64,000 nt of DNA from contig CM045770.1 of assembly GCA_025200525.1 (NCBI GenBank), forward strand, positions 136,676,200-136,740,199, given 5' to 3'. This document shows positions 53,772 through 64,000 of this stretch, one piece after another (positions within the stretch are counted from its first letter, which is position 1; every line of letters starts with the position of its first letter). The position numbers and the translations under genes were made by a program. A model generated the notes under the pieces. The model made no database searches. It was not told the origin of the DNA and saw nothing but the letters and a program-made list of their open reading frames with translations. The stretch is from Camellia lanceoleosa. Lineage: Eukaryota; Streptophyta; Magnoliopsida; Ericales; Theaceae.

Positions 53772-55984
53772 TATAGCGATCCCGGGGTTTAACCCTTGTT
53801 GTACAGTGATCCGGACATGTGTCTGTGGATGTTAGTTGTTGATTATTATCTGGTTTACATCCTTCCCTACCTTGTATTTGAGTTATAGGATGTGCTGGGC
53901 AGGTTTGTTACAGGTTGGTTGAACTTAGGAACCAAAACTAGTTGCCCAGATTTTGGCCTGTCCGCTCGAGCGGAGTTTTCGACGCTCGAGCGAGGATCTA
54001 GTTGTTGCTTTATGCCTTTCGGCGGGGTTTTGGCCTTCGGCGAGAATACACCCATCCAGTATTTCCTGTGTAGTGTTGGACGCTCGAGTGGGGAATTGGC
54101 CGCTCAAGCGAGAGGTTGTGAGTGATGCTCGAGCAGGAGGTTGTGAGTGACGCTCGAGCGGGGAATTGGGCGCTCGAGCGGGGACCTGGTATGTCAAGAT
54201 TTTGGGAGTGTGCATCCGCCGCTCGAGCGGGAGTTTGGCCGCTCGAGCGGGAGTCTGTGAGTGGCGCTCGAGCGAGGGTTTCCACGCTCGAGCGGGGCGA
54301 CTCTTATTTAAAAGCGAGATCCAACTTTTTGATCACTTTTTTCAAGATCTTTTCTTTCTCTTACTTTTCCAAAAAGCCATTTTCAGAGCTTCTCACTCTA
54401 AAACCGGCCCTTCTCTCTTAGATTTGATCTAGTAGGAGTTGTTTGCTCACTTTTGGCCTTTACAAAAGTTGTGTTGATCGTCGAGAGCTACATTTTAATT
54501 TGAAAATTTCGAAATTCGGAGCATTTTGATTTTGATCTTCATCTCCATTGGGGCTCAAACTTTGAGGTAGGGATATCCTACTCCTCTTTATGAACTTTGT
54601 CTTTAAATTTTGGTATTTTGAGATGTTGGGGGTTGTTGCGTAATTTTAAGAGAGTTTGGGGCTTTTGTGTAATTTTACAAAGTTGGGGTTTTATTTATAA
54701 TAGACCCATGACCGTACTTAGCTTAGAGGAATGGAATCATTGATGAAAATGGAACCTAAGGGTTGTAATGTTAATTATGGAAAATGCCTTAATTACATTG
54801 ATTAATTAATTGGGATAATTAATTATGAGAAATGAGAAATTGAAGGGGAGATGTTAAGATTGGGAGTGCATGGGATAAAAGGGTGTTGTTGAATTACTTA
54901 TCACTCGTCGAATTGAAATGTTGATTATATATATCCATTTGTTGCATTTATATTCTGTATAGAAATAGCTGCTTTGGGCTATCGGTGGAGGATAGTCTTG
55001 ATTGTTGTAGACAATGCATGATGATTAGGCAAACTAAAATCGATCGTTGAAATGTGTCATTGAGTATGACAGTTGAAAGAATACATTAATTTTATGTATT
55101 GATTGATGATGTGTATAATGGTTGTTTATATGCATTGTGTTGTGTTGGAGGAGATAGGGGATGTACTCCACGGTTTAGGGGATGATAGGGGATGGACCTC
55201 TAAACCGGATGTTGTTTGGAAGAAGATAAGGGATGGACTCCATGGATATAGCTCATGTGCTTATCTAGTAATGTGTTGACACAGCTCATACGCTTGTCTT
55301 TGGAAGTGTGATATTGCCCTTAGGCATATCTATGGAAGTGTTGATATAGCTCATATGCTTGTTTGTTGATGTATTGATATAGCTAGTATGCTTATCTTTT
55401 ATTTAAATAAAAAAAAATGTTTAAATATGAGTTACAGTCTCATACGGGTTGTTTGGCCAGGTTCAGAGCCATGGTTATGAATTGAGAATTGAAAAGAAAT
55501 GGAAAATGAATTGTAACATGGACTCGTATGTCATGAAACTGTAAGATGATATAAGTGGATGTATCTGTGTTGGCCATCTATCAACTGCTAATCTTTTAGT
55601 CATTGTTCATAGTTGGTTTAGTGTATTTCTACTGGGCTGTGGCTCACCCTATATGGGAACATCATTTTCAGGTACAAGTAGCATGCCACCTCCAAGGACA
55701 TAGCTTGGGAGGCTTGAGGCGGACAGATTTTTGTTGACTATCTTCTTTTGATGTATTACATGTAAATTCAAGCCAAGGGCTTAAGGTGTAGATGAGTTAG
55801 TACTCTTTTTTTGTAACCAAGTGTTAACTTGGAAAGCTGTAAGCCCTTAGGACATTTTCTTTTGTATTTAACATGTAATACCTTTTGTATTGAAACTCTG
55901 ATGAATGGAAGAATGTGGATCTTTGTATATATCACTGCATGTCTATATTGATGGGTTTAAGGTTATTATTTTAAGGGCGTTACA
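53772..55984 (+). mobile_element. 3' LTR of the Tekay element
   Basis: 2,213 bp, TATAGCGATCCC...GGGCGTTACA, collinear with the 5' LTR and very similar outside the motif array. It is about 50 bp longer because of two additional motif units in the array (near 54125-54180). Confidence 0.9.
53958..54300 (+). repeat. CGCTCGAGCG motif array upstream of TATA-like box (3' LTR)
   Basis: About thirteen motif sites. Most are CGCTCGAGCGG. Two sites near 54015-54050 are CCTTTCGGCGG and CCTTCGGCGAG where the 5' LTR has CCGCTCGAGCGG and TGCTCGAGCGGGG. The last two sites are CGCTCGAGCG where the 5' LTR has CGCCGAGTG and CGCCGAAAGG. Spacers between sites match the 5' LTR closely. Confidence 0.9.
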
Positions 55985-56794
55985 AACTATTCGAATAGGT
56001 GCGGTATTTGAATGAACATATCTATTTTTCCAACAGAACAGGTACAAAGAGATAACTGTTGGGCAATTTTTATATGTTGGATCTGTCTGGGCAGTTTTGA
56101 AACAGATAACTGCTGAACATATCTGTTGGTAATTGCTGGACAGATTTGAATCTGTCTGTCAGTTTTAAATCTGTTTGGGTTCCAACAGATTTGAAATTTT
56201 TTTGGACTTCTTAACCTGTTTGAAATAATTAGATTAGAAGAGGTAATATTGGACAGAAAAATTAAATTCAAATTCGGCACAAAATTTGAATTAATTTCAT
56301 TAAGAATTTATGGAAAAAAATTCAAATAAATTTTGTCCAAAAAATTAATATTAGAGCCGACTCGACCCACAACTCACTACCCCGCCCGGTCGAACGGCGG
56401 CAGCGATGCCGCGTACGTGTGTGGTGGTTTGGGCTAAGGTTTCATTTGTCCATAACTCCTCCATTCTACAAACTTGGGGTGCCCCTTGGGGCCCAACCTA
56501 AGTATTGCTACTTAGAACTTATATACACACGTAAGTTCTCTTAAGTTTCCAATGTGGGACTAGCCTTACAAGGAAACCCACATTTAATTCTTTAAAGGTC
56601 CATTCCACGAACCCGAAAACGACGTCAAGTTCTCATTCACTTATAAATGGTTTTGACGAATCGTCTTCACCGTGTAACTTGCCATGCGGCAAGGAACACG
56701 TCACCTCTTTAGACCCATCCCAAAAGACGTTTGGAGCCCTCTCAAAATTCAAAGTTGGCCCAAAATAAGCCTATAAAAACCAAATTTTTCAACA
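55985..56794 (-). mobile_element. Outer part of the Copia 5' LTR
   Basis: Resumes the Copia LTR split by the Tekay element. On the minus strand it would start TGTTGAAAAATTTGG at 56794, a typical Copia LTR start. It contains a series of AACAGATTTGAA/ATCTGTT-type repeats (56030-56220) and a TATATAAG box near 56515 on the minus strand. The remainder of the LTR lies at about 45.9-46.149 kb. Confidence 0.6.
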
Positions 56795-58149
56795 TTTGTT
56801 ATGTGAGTCTCCATTGTCATTATCTATTATGTGAGCCCTCTTTAGCTTTTTCTTCACGTGAGCCTTTTTTATCCTGATTCGTCATGTGAACTCTTGCAAA
56901 ATTTCTACTTGTTTTTTAGAAATGCATATATCCATTTCTTACATTGATTCATAATGAATTTGGGCTGCTCTTTTGATCTTATAGAGTTTCCAAACAGTTT
57001 AAGAGATGTCAAGTATTTAAGCCTCCGTTTGGGAAGTGGGTTGGCTCTTTGGCTTTTTGGCTCTTTTGGCTATATGAGCATGTGCTCAAAAGCTTGGTTT
57101 GGGAAGGGCTTTTTGGTTTTTTGGCTTTTTTGACTTTTTTTGTGAGAGAAAAGTGTAATGATTATGGGTTGGATGTGATTTTTTTTTTTTTTCTTAACTT
57201 GGAGGGTTCCACAAAGACATTTTTACTTCTTATGACCACAACTCTCTTTCTATCACAGTAGATTGCTAGTTCATTGTGTTTGAGAAATGTGTCTAATGTA
57301 TTATAAAAACATGAACCTAGATCATATCCCTTCCATGATTTATCTTCTCGCTTGACAAAGATATTTGAATTGCTGTTGGTTAAAGAAACCAAATTTGATA
57401 TGATTGACAAAATTGAGTTTCAATTTTTTTTGGCCAAAGTAGACTCAATTTGTGCCGTATTAATTTGTGGGCTTGCTCCTATAGCTGTAATACTATACTT
57501 AACTACTGCCGAAAATTCATTTAAGAGTTGAAAATCATCTCTATCAATTTTCATAGTATCAATAATTTTAAGCTTAACCCATTATATATTAATTTTATTC
57601 ATCGATAACTTAAGACTTGGCCAATCATGATCCCAGTTGAAGGATTATGCTAAGTATAACATGAAATATTTCTTCGTGTTCATTTTATTCTTTGAAATTT
57701 GTTTGATTTTTTCAGCGAGACATTGCTAAGTTCATTTTCTTCTAATATCTCGTCCTCATAGAAGACGTTGCTAAGTTCATTTTCTAGAAACCTAACAAAA
57801 TCAATAATGAAACTAACAATTTTGCGTGTATCTTTTCTTTTGTTATTGTGCAGTGCAAACCACAAATTTTGAAAAGTTTTTTACTTTATGATTCTAGGCT
57901 AGGATTGTAAAATGATTTTTCAATTATAGGAGGGGTTTCTACTATATTCCCTTTTGTTAAGAATCTTTTTAAATTCTTTGTTTTAAAATTTAGAATTTTT
58001 TCTTTTGTTGTCGTGATTTCGGCCATACATGCTTTGCTAGCTGAAGAACTTTTTAAATTCCTTGTCTTGCTATTTTCTGCTTTCTAACCTAGTTTGTTGC
58101 AAGTCTAACTGTAGCTTTTTTTAGCTAAAATTTTGGATTTTTACACCAT
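56795..58149. other. Unassigned DNA, possibly viral-relic or MITE remnants
   Basis: Near 57023 the sequence TTAAGCCTCCGTTTGGGA looks like the start of another Tourist-like MITE, but the matching end was not found. Minus-strand frames of 82 codons (57410-57162) and 61 codons (57865-57680), plus an open stretch near 57450-57620, lie downstream of the pararetroviral RNase H and may belong to the same relic. I do not recognise their products. Confidence 0.4.
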
Positions 58150-58927
58150 AAAACTTAATTCCCTTATTAGAGAATGTGTAATAGAACTTTTCTTAAAAGA
58201 AATATATTCAACATCAAAAATTTTAAAATAATGAAATCAATGCTGCCACATGTTTAGCCTGCTTTTACTCACATCTCTTTTCAAAAATAAAAATTAAAAC
58301 ACTATTATCTGTAATGGTAATGAAATGTTTAAAAACTAAAAAAATATAAAAATATTTTATACCATTTTTTATAATAAGAAATTATTTTTCATTTATGTGG
58401 CATATTATTTTAGCATATTTAAAACCACCACTCCTATATTCATATATATGTTCTTCATATTGTTTAGGGGTATTAATTTTAATGTTGCTCCCCAATTATT
58501 CTTAAGAATATTTACTGCTAAGATTAATTTATCTCATTGATTAGGTAGACTTAATTTAGTAATATTTTTTACTATCTTCTTTATATTAGATTTTTTTTTT
58601 TTTTTGTGGATATATTCTAGATTCCAACTCTAATTTCATTTTCTACGCTTTTTACTCAATGAGTCCATTAATTCAGATAAGTTTGGAACAAACCTTCTAG
58701 TATAGTTAATTATTCCTAAAAATCGTTAAAAGTCTTGAAGCATAATTTTTTTCTTATTGTCATCAATTACTAATCCCAAATTTTTTAAGCAATTCTATAC
58801 CCATTCAAAATTTTTAAACACATGATCTATGAATTCTTGAGTTATTTTTTTGACATGATTTCGATGTTCTTCTCTAGTTTTAGAGAAAATTAAAATATCA
58901 TTTACATATATTATACAATATTCTCTA
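58150..58927 (-). pseudogene. Endogenous pararetrovirus (Caulimoviridae) relic: end of RT and RNase H
   Basis: The minus-strand frame at 58927-58795 carries the RT active-site region (YVNDILIFS, with Asn where the family has the first catalytic Asp), followed by EEHRNHV. Other frames at 58770-58600 carry connection-domain residues (FLGIINYTRRFVPNLSEL), and at 58560-58180 RNase H-like residues (EEHIYEYRSGGFKYAKI, ITITDNS). This order and style fit plant pararetroviruses rather than LTR elements, and no LTRs are associated. Many stops and frameshifts; clearly dead. The RT start is missing because an LTR fragment begins at 58928. Genus cannot be assigned. Confidence 0.7.
58196..58693. repeat. 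Segment duplicated at 60316-60810 (copy 1)
   Basis: Nearly identical to 60316-60810 over about 495 bp, with a few differences: the T-run near 58590-58605 and GTCCATTAAT versus GTCCACTAAT. It covers part of the pararetroviral RNase H. The high similarity indicates a fairly recent duplication or two near-identical viral segments. Confidence 0.9.
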
Positions 58928-60313
58928 TAACGCCCTGAAATAATGACAACAACCCATAACATGACCTTTTGTGAAAAGTATAACTTTTGATAATTGAACA
59001 TTTCATTAGTACTCCTTAATCGTACAAAATGTGACATATGCATGTATACATTTATAAATCTTAAATTCTGAATTTATAGCATATGCCAATAGTAAATGAA
59101 TCTAAACAAAAGAACATACAGATAAGTTTATGCTTTAAGTCTTGGGTACAACAAAAGTGAGTTAAACTCAATACAAATAAAGCCCAAGGTTTGTACAAAA
59201 TAATTACACAAAAGAATGAAAAGGAGCTCTCGGCTCCAAGTCCTCCAAAACTATGTCCTTAGCGGAGGCCTATCATCAGCACTTGAAAGTTGTGTTTTAT
59301 GTAGGGTGAGCTAAAACTCAGTGAAGATATTTTTACACAATGTATGAAACTTAACGAAGTCATAAGGTGAATGCATATGCATGCCATTTTCCAAACACTA
59401 TACTTTTTCCATCTCAAAACAATGTATGCCAATATTATATATTAATTCAAGAAAAATATCATTTTATATCAGAAAATAGAACGGTGGATACAAAACACTG
59501 GGAATCTCTAGGTACATGTCTACTAGTAGGTTACACAAGCACTGCTAAAACCATTTTACCAATACCAACCAGAAGGATCAGCACCAAACTGCGTAGGTTT
59601 CTAGACTTTTACTAAGAGCACACAAGCCAACTTAATAACCATAACCACACCCCTCAACCAGATTCACAAAGGTATACACCCATTTTTTTCAAAATAATAC
59701 ATTTTCAATATTTAAGTATGAACAATGCTTAAAGCAAGATGTATGAGTAATTAGTTTTAATCCACCTAATTCTGATGCAATTTCTACAACAATCAAAGTT
59801 GTCCTCTACTAATAGCCCAAAACAGATATTTCTACTGAATAGATAATTTTCCAACAATAGATACAATCTCAAAATTTTCTAAATGGGGGCGATAATACAT
59901 ATCTAACTCTACTCTCATCATCAACAGATACATTTCTCTAATCTTTTCAAAACCCAACATCCTTTCATTTTCTTTCATAAATTGAATATAAATGATTTTC
60001 AAATAAAACATCCTTTACTTTCAAAATCATATTTAAGTAAGGAAATTCTAACATTTTAACACAACCCAACCTTTTAAATACTCCCACAACCTTTCTCAAG
60101 AGTTTATTTGAAAAACTCCTATTTTATATTACAAAATCAAACCCTAAGTTTAGCCCAAAATCTCCAAATCACTAATCCTTTTCAAAGAGCAAATAACTAA
60201 GCTAAGAATCATACCAAATGTTAAAGAAATATCAACCTTAAGAGTAGAAGAGGAAGAGAGGAAGGGTGGAAGTTTGATACGGTTGAAAACGAGATCCTCT
60301 CCGATTAAAACAA
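58928..60313 (-). mobile_element. Truncated Gypsy (Tekay-related) LTR fragment
   Basis: On the plus strand it starts (T)ATAACGCCCTGAAATAATG, like the LTR end/start TGTAACGCCC of the element at 60811. It shares with that LTR the order CCAAGTCCTCC...CTATGTCCTTAG and GTAGGGTGAGCTAAAACTCAG, although diverged. It lacks the motif array and the far end. It interrupts the pararetroviral RT at 58927/58928. Confidence 0.6.
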
Positions 60314-60315
60314 AG

Positions 60316-60810
60316 CTTAAAAGAAATATATTCAACATCAAAAATTTTAAAATAATGAAATCAATGCTGCCACATGTTTAGCCTGCTTTTACTCACATCT
60401 CTTTTCAAAAATAAAAATTAAAACACTATTATCTGTAATGGTAATGAAATGTTTAAAAACTAAAAAAATATAAAAATATTTTATACCATTTTTTATAATA
60501 AGAAATTATTTTTCATTTATGTGGCATATTATTTTAGCATATTTAAAACCACCACTCCTATATTCATATATATGTTCTTCATATTGTTTAGGGGTATTAA
60601 TTTTAATGTTGCTCCCCAATTATTCTTAAGAATATTTACTGCTAAGATTAATTTATCTCATTGATTAGGTAGACTTAATTTAGTAATATTTTTTACTATC
60701 TTCTTTATATTAGATTTTTTTTTGTTGTTGATATATTCTAGATTCCAACTCTAATTTCATTTTCTACGCTTTTTACTCAATGAGTCCACTAATTCAGATA
60801 AGTTTGGAAC
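60316..60810. repeat. Segment duplicated at 58196-58693 (copy 2, pararetroviral)
   Basis: Second copy of the RNase H portion of the pararetroviral relic. It ends in AGTTTGGAAC exactly where the next Tekay LTR begins (60811), so that element inserted into this copy. In copy 1 the sequence continues past this point. Confidence 0.9.
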
Positions 60811-62672
60811 TGTAACGCCCTCAAAAATAAACCCATAATAAATAATATAAACATGCATCATTATATTAAAACAATAATATGAGTCCATCCATCAGAGTAT
60901 TATGAAATAAAACATCAGAAAATGCCCTATAGGCTTACATCTTGCCAAGCCAACACTTGGACACAATTCACTGAGTTCTAACTCAAAAACAGATAAAGCC
61001 CTAGGCTTGAAAGAGTACATTGTTCAAATAAAACAAATAAAAATAAAACAAGTCTTCAAATTCAATTCCTCACAAGCTAAGTCCTTGGAGGTGAACCACA
61101 CGAACACGAAAATGAAGTTCCCATATAGGGTGAGCCACAGCCCAGTAGAAAAATACTAAACCAAGCATAAGAATTAACTAAAGCATTAGTATTCGATACA
61201 TGGTTAACACAAGATAATCAATTTCCAATCTTCATGACACGAATGCCTACATTGTCTATGACATGTTGTCTATAACACCTTTCACTTTCCAATATTTATT
61301 CCACCTTCCAATTAAATCATAATGGCTCGAACACGGCCAACTATACTAGTGATCCAAATGTCACAAAATAAATGAGACCAAAGCTCAAACCACAACACTT
61401 CCATACTTCCAAGCGATACTCATTATAATGATGTATCGTATCAACAATGAATAGCAATATTGCTATTATCAATAAGCATACATATGAGTAATGCTCTTTG
61501 AGTCCATCCCTATCTCCTCCCAACAAATCCGGTTTAGAGGTCCATCCCTATCTTCCCTAAACCGTGGAGTTCATCCCCTATCTCCTCCAAAACAAAATGC
61601 ATATGCAATGTAATACACACTTGCCATATACAACACATAATCAATACAAGTAATGTTCTGTATTAATTCAACAGTCAACATATGTGACTTAATTCCAGTT
61701 ATACCTAAGCAGCATGCAAGGTCTACAACAATCAATGGCTATCCTCCACCGATAGCCCAAAAGCGATTATTTCTAAACAAGAAATAAATACATCAATGAA
61801 TGTAAATTTAACATTCCCAATTCCATGAATTAAACCAAATTCCACATTATTCCTTTAAATTAATTATACAAATTAATCTAAACCAAAACCCTAAGGTTTC
61901 TTCCAAAATTACCAAACTACAAATTACCAAACTACCCCCACATACCAAAATACCAACACTTAGGATTAAAAGCGTATAAATGGAGTAGGAAATCCCTACC
62001 TCGAAGAAATAACTCAAAAGAAGAAGATGAAGATGATGCCCAAACTTCAAAGTGCTCCAAACCAACAATTGCTCAGATTAAATGAAAGCCCTCACTCTCC
62101 TCTATCTTATTTGTGAAGGAACTAGGGTAGAAATTCACTCTAGATAGATCAATCCTAGGGTAGAAGATGAGTTGGGAGAGAGAACTTCGTAACCTAGGGT
62201 TTGGAATCAAAAGAGGAAAAAAAGCGCTTTAAAAGCGCCAAAAACACGATTTTATACCCAGTTCGGCCGTAAACCCTTCGGCGGCGGATGCACACTCTCG
62301 GCACTTTCGCATCTGAGGCTCCCGCTCGGCGTCCAACTCCGCTCGGCGGCACACGAACTCACGCTCGGCGGCCAAACTCCCGCTCGGCGTCAACCTGCAC
62401 AAGAAATCTTTGGATGGGTGTTTTTCAGCCCTTTCGGCGGACAAGCAACAACAAATCCCTCGGCGTCAAACTCCTTTCGAGCGGACAAGCCAAAAATCTG
62501 GGCAACTAGTTTTGGTTCCTAAGCTCAACCAACCTGTTCCAAACCCACCCAACACATCCTATAACTCCAAATAAGAAAATATAGGACGACAACAACCAAT
62601 ACACAAGGATAGAATCTACGGAACCTAAGTCCGGATACAAACATCGAATGGGAAAAGACCAGGGTCACTATA
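60811..62672 (-). mobile_element. 3' LTR of a second Tekay element (minus strand)
   Basis: 1,862 bp. The plus strand reads TGTAACGCCCTC...GGGTCACTATA, matching the inverted ends of the first Tekay LTR (GGGCGTTACA and TATAGCGATCCC). Shared blocks include CATATAGGGTGAGCCACAGCCCAG and GGCTATCCTCCACCGATAGCCC. The CGCTCGAGCG array is replaced by CGCCGAGCG/CGCCGAAGG-type motifs (62270-62490). The AATATTGCT and TAAACCGTGGAG blocks near 61450-61570 match the 47.5 kb region in inverted orientation. Confidence 0.85.
62270..62490 (-). repeat. CGCCGAGCG-type motif array (second Tekay LTR)
   Basis: About ten sites, read on the minus strand as CGCCGAGCGGG, CGCCGAGCGTG, CGCCGAAAGGG and similar. They are embedded in the same spacer text as the CTCGAG arrays of the first Tekay element: GGGAGTTTGGCCGC and GTGTGCATCCGCCGC are shared. 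Confidence 0.85.
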
Positions 62673-63102
62673 ACCTCCCCCCTTAAAAGAATTTCGTCCC
62701 CGAAATTAAGCATGAGTTTGTAAAAACAAGTTTTTTTTTTTATTTTTTTTTTATTTTTTTTTTATTTTATTTCCCAATGATATATAAAACAATAATTAAC
62801 AACTTGACCAATATTGGTCACTTTATCTCTTATCAAGAGGCATCTCACAATATGTATAAACCAACGTATATTTCAACCTGCATCAATATTATGCATTAAT
62901 CTTTTCAATGTTAACAATTTCTATATCATATTCAGTCTCATGATATAAGTAACACATTCAATATATAAATGTTATACTCCACTTCCATAAAAAGGCAAGT
63001 TTCAAAATGTTAACATTAAACCAAAACATTCTCAATGTTTTCCAACTCAAGTCATACATAAAATTCTTAAGTTCAACAATATTACATAATCTAAATACAA
63101 GA
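62673..63102 (-). other. PPT and 3' untranslated part of the second Tekay element
   Basis: The polypurine tract CTTTTAAGGGGGGAGGT (minus strand, 62673-62689) directly follows the LTR, with GGGGACGAAATTCTTTTAA as in the first element. The rest is AT-rich with T/A tracts at 62729-62772. Confidence 0.85.
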
Positions 63103-64000
63103 TTACAAATCAGTAAACAATTCCGGATATTTCTCATGGACTTCTAACTCACGTTCCCAAGTGGCCTCCTCCACTCCGTGATGCTTCCACAAAACTTTCA
63201 CCAAAGGGATGGTCTTGCCACGCAAAACTTGATCCCGCCTATCCAAGACTCGAACCGGTCTCTCCTCATATGAGACATCCTCATCAATAACTAAATCAGT
63301 CCAATCCAATACATGTGACGGATCTGGCTCGTACTTCCGAAGCATACTCACATGAAACACGTCATGAACTCCGGATAATTGCGGTGGCAAAGCTAAACGA
63401 TAAGCAGCCTCGCCAATCCTCTCAAGGATCTCAAAAGGCCCAATGAACCGAGGGGACAACTTCCCACTCTTCCCAAACCTCATCAAACCTCGTTTGGGTG
63501 ATATCTTCAAAAAGACATGATCACCCACCTCAAATACCAAAGGTCTCCTCCTACGGTCGGCATAAGATTTCTGACGACTCTGTGCTGTAACAAGCCTCTT
63601 ACGGATAAGCTCAACTTTCTCCGTTGTTTCCCTCACCAACTCCGGACCCAACAAAGGTGCATCACCCACCTTGGCCCAACAAAGCCGGAGATCTACGATT
63701 AGGCCATACAAGGCCTCAAGCGGTGCCATACCAATACTAGGAAAAGCTGTTGTTGTAGGCAAACTCCACTAATGGTAAGTGCCTCTCCCACGACCCACTA
63801 AAGTCGAGAACACAACCGAGCATATCTTCAAGGATCTGAATAATGCGCTCGGATGCCCGTCGTCCCGAGGATGATAAGCCGTGCTAAAGTTAACTTAGTG
63901 CCTAAAGCACTCTGCAAACTCTGCCACAACACAGCGATAAAGCGAGGATCTCTATCTGAGGCGATCGTCACTGGGACCGTGCAACCTCACTATGTCCGGA
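63103..64000 (-). pseudogene. Integrase C-terminus and chromodomain of the second Tekay element, cut by window end
   Basis: The block at 63762-63103 (219 codons) matches the C-terminal 218 or so residues of the first Tekay polyprotein: [50 protein letters not shown] on separate stretches, the chromodomain tail and an ending LEVHEKYPELFTDL. The region 63763-64000 continues the integrase core toward [11 protein letters not shown] sequence, but with frame changes near 63740-63770 and 63850. The remainder lies outside the window. Confidence 0.88.

Larger units (their letters stand above)
46150..55984 (+). mobile_element. Tekay-type chromovirus (Ty3/Gypsy), full length with LTRs
   Basis: 9.8 kb plus-strand element: 5' LTR 46150-48312, PBS 48316-48328, gag-pol 48724-53364, PPT 53757-53771, 3' LTR 53772-55984. 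The flanks share (A)AACT (46145-46149 and 55984/55985-55988), a 4-5 bp target duplication whose exact width depends on one ambiguous base. A C-terminal chromodomain and RT sequence (FVDDILIYS) support the Tekay/Del branch of chromoviruses. Gag and RT carry stops and a frameshift, and integrase has lost its catalytic Glu. It sits in the U3 of the Copia LTR. Confidence 0.9.

Overview
The window looks like plant nuclear DNA, most likely from a eudicot. It is very rich in plant LTR retrotransposons (Ty3/Gypsy Tekay-type chromoviruses, a Tat/Ogre-type Gypsy element, and Ty1/Copia). It also holds Tourist-like MITEs with TAA target duplications, a relic of an endogenous plant pararetrovirus, AT-rich spacers, and decayed pieces of plant genes of the TRM/DUF4378 type. 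I see no intact single-copy host gene, rRNA, tRNA or CRISPR. The species cannot be named from the sequence.

Layout. (1) 1-1113 is AT-rich DNA without genes. (2) 1114-14118 is a giant near-palindrome with its centre near 10304. The right arm (10305-14118) is the inverted copy of the left arm (1114-3757 plus 9417-10304). Each arm carries decayed exons of TRM-type genes. The left arm was later split by about 5.66 kb of foreign DNA (3758-9416), which holds an LTR-like fragment, the last exon of a Tas-like aldo/keto reductase and CACTA-like repeats. Three MITEs with clean target duplications hit single arms. (3) 14119-17473 holds truncated Gypsy LTRs. (4) 17474-56794 is a nest of retrotransposons. 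A minus-strand Copia element is split at 18628/43348 by a solo Tat/Ogre-type LTR (TSD ACTGG). That LTR is itself split by a complete 21.3 kb Tat/Ogre-type element at 21517-42812 (TSD AGAGT). The 5' LTR of the Copia is split by a plus-strand Tekay chromovirus at 46150-55984 (TSD (A)AACT). (5) 56795-60810 contains a minus-strand endogenous pararetrovirus fragment (end of RT plus RNase H), part of it present twice around a truncated Gypsy LTR. (6) 60811-64000 is the 3' end of a second Tekay element on the minus strand, cut by the window edge.

The 21.3 kb element has 4.0-4.3 kb LTRs, a PBS matching a tRNA 3' end, a PPT, a broken gag, a 1,811-codon open frame (protease, G-patch, RT, two RNase H domains, start of integrase), a displaced integrase frame, an antisense two-exon plant-mobile-domain-like gene with an open frame, and a 36-bp tandem array in its 3' region. 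All elements carry disabling lesions in gag, pol or integrase, so the coding parts are mostly fossils. The antisense gene is the best-preserved coding unit in the window.

The observations I consider most worth following up are the long palindrome of gene fragments, which could give hairpin RNA, and the arrays of short GC-rich motifs in the LTRs. In the Tekay LTRs the CGCTCGAGCG motif is replaced by another motif at matching positions while the spacers stay the same.
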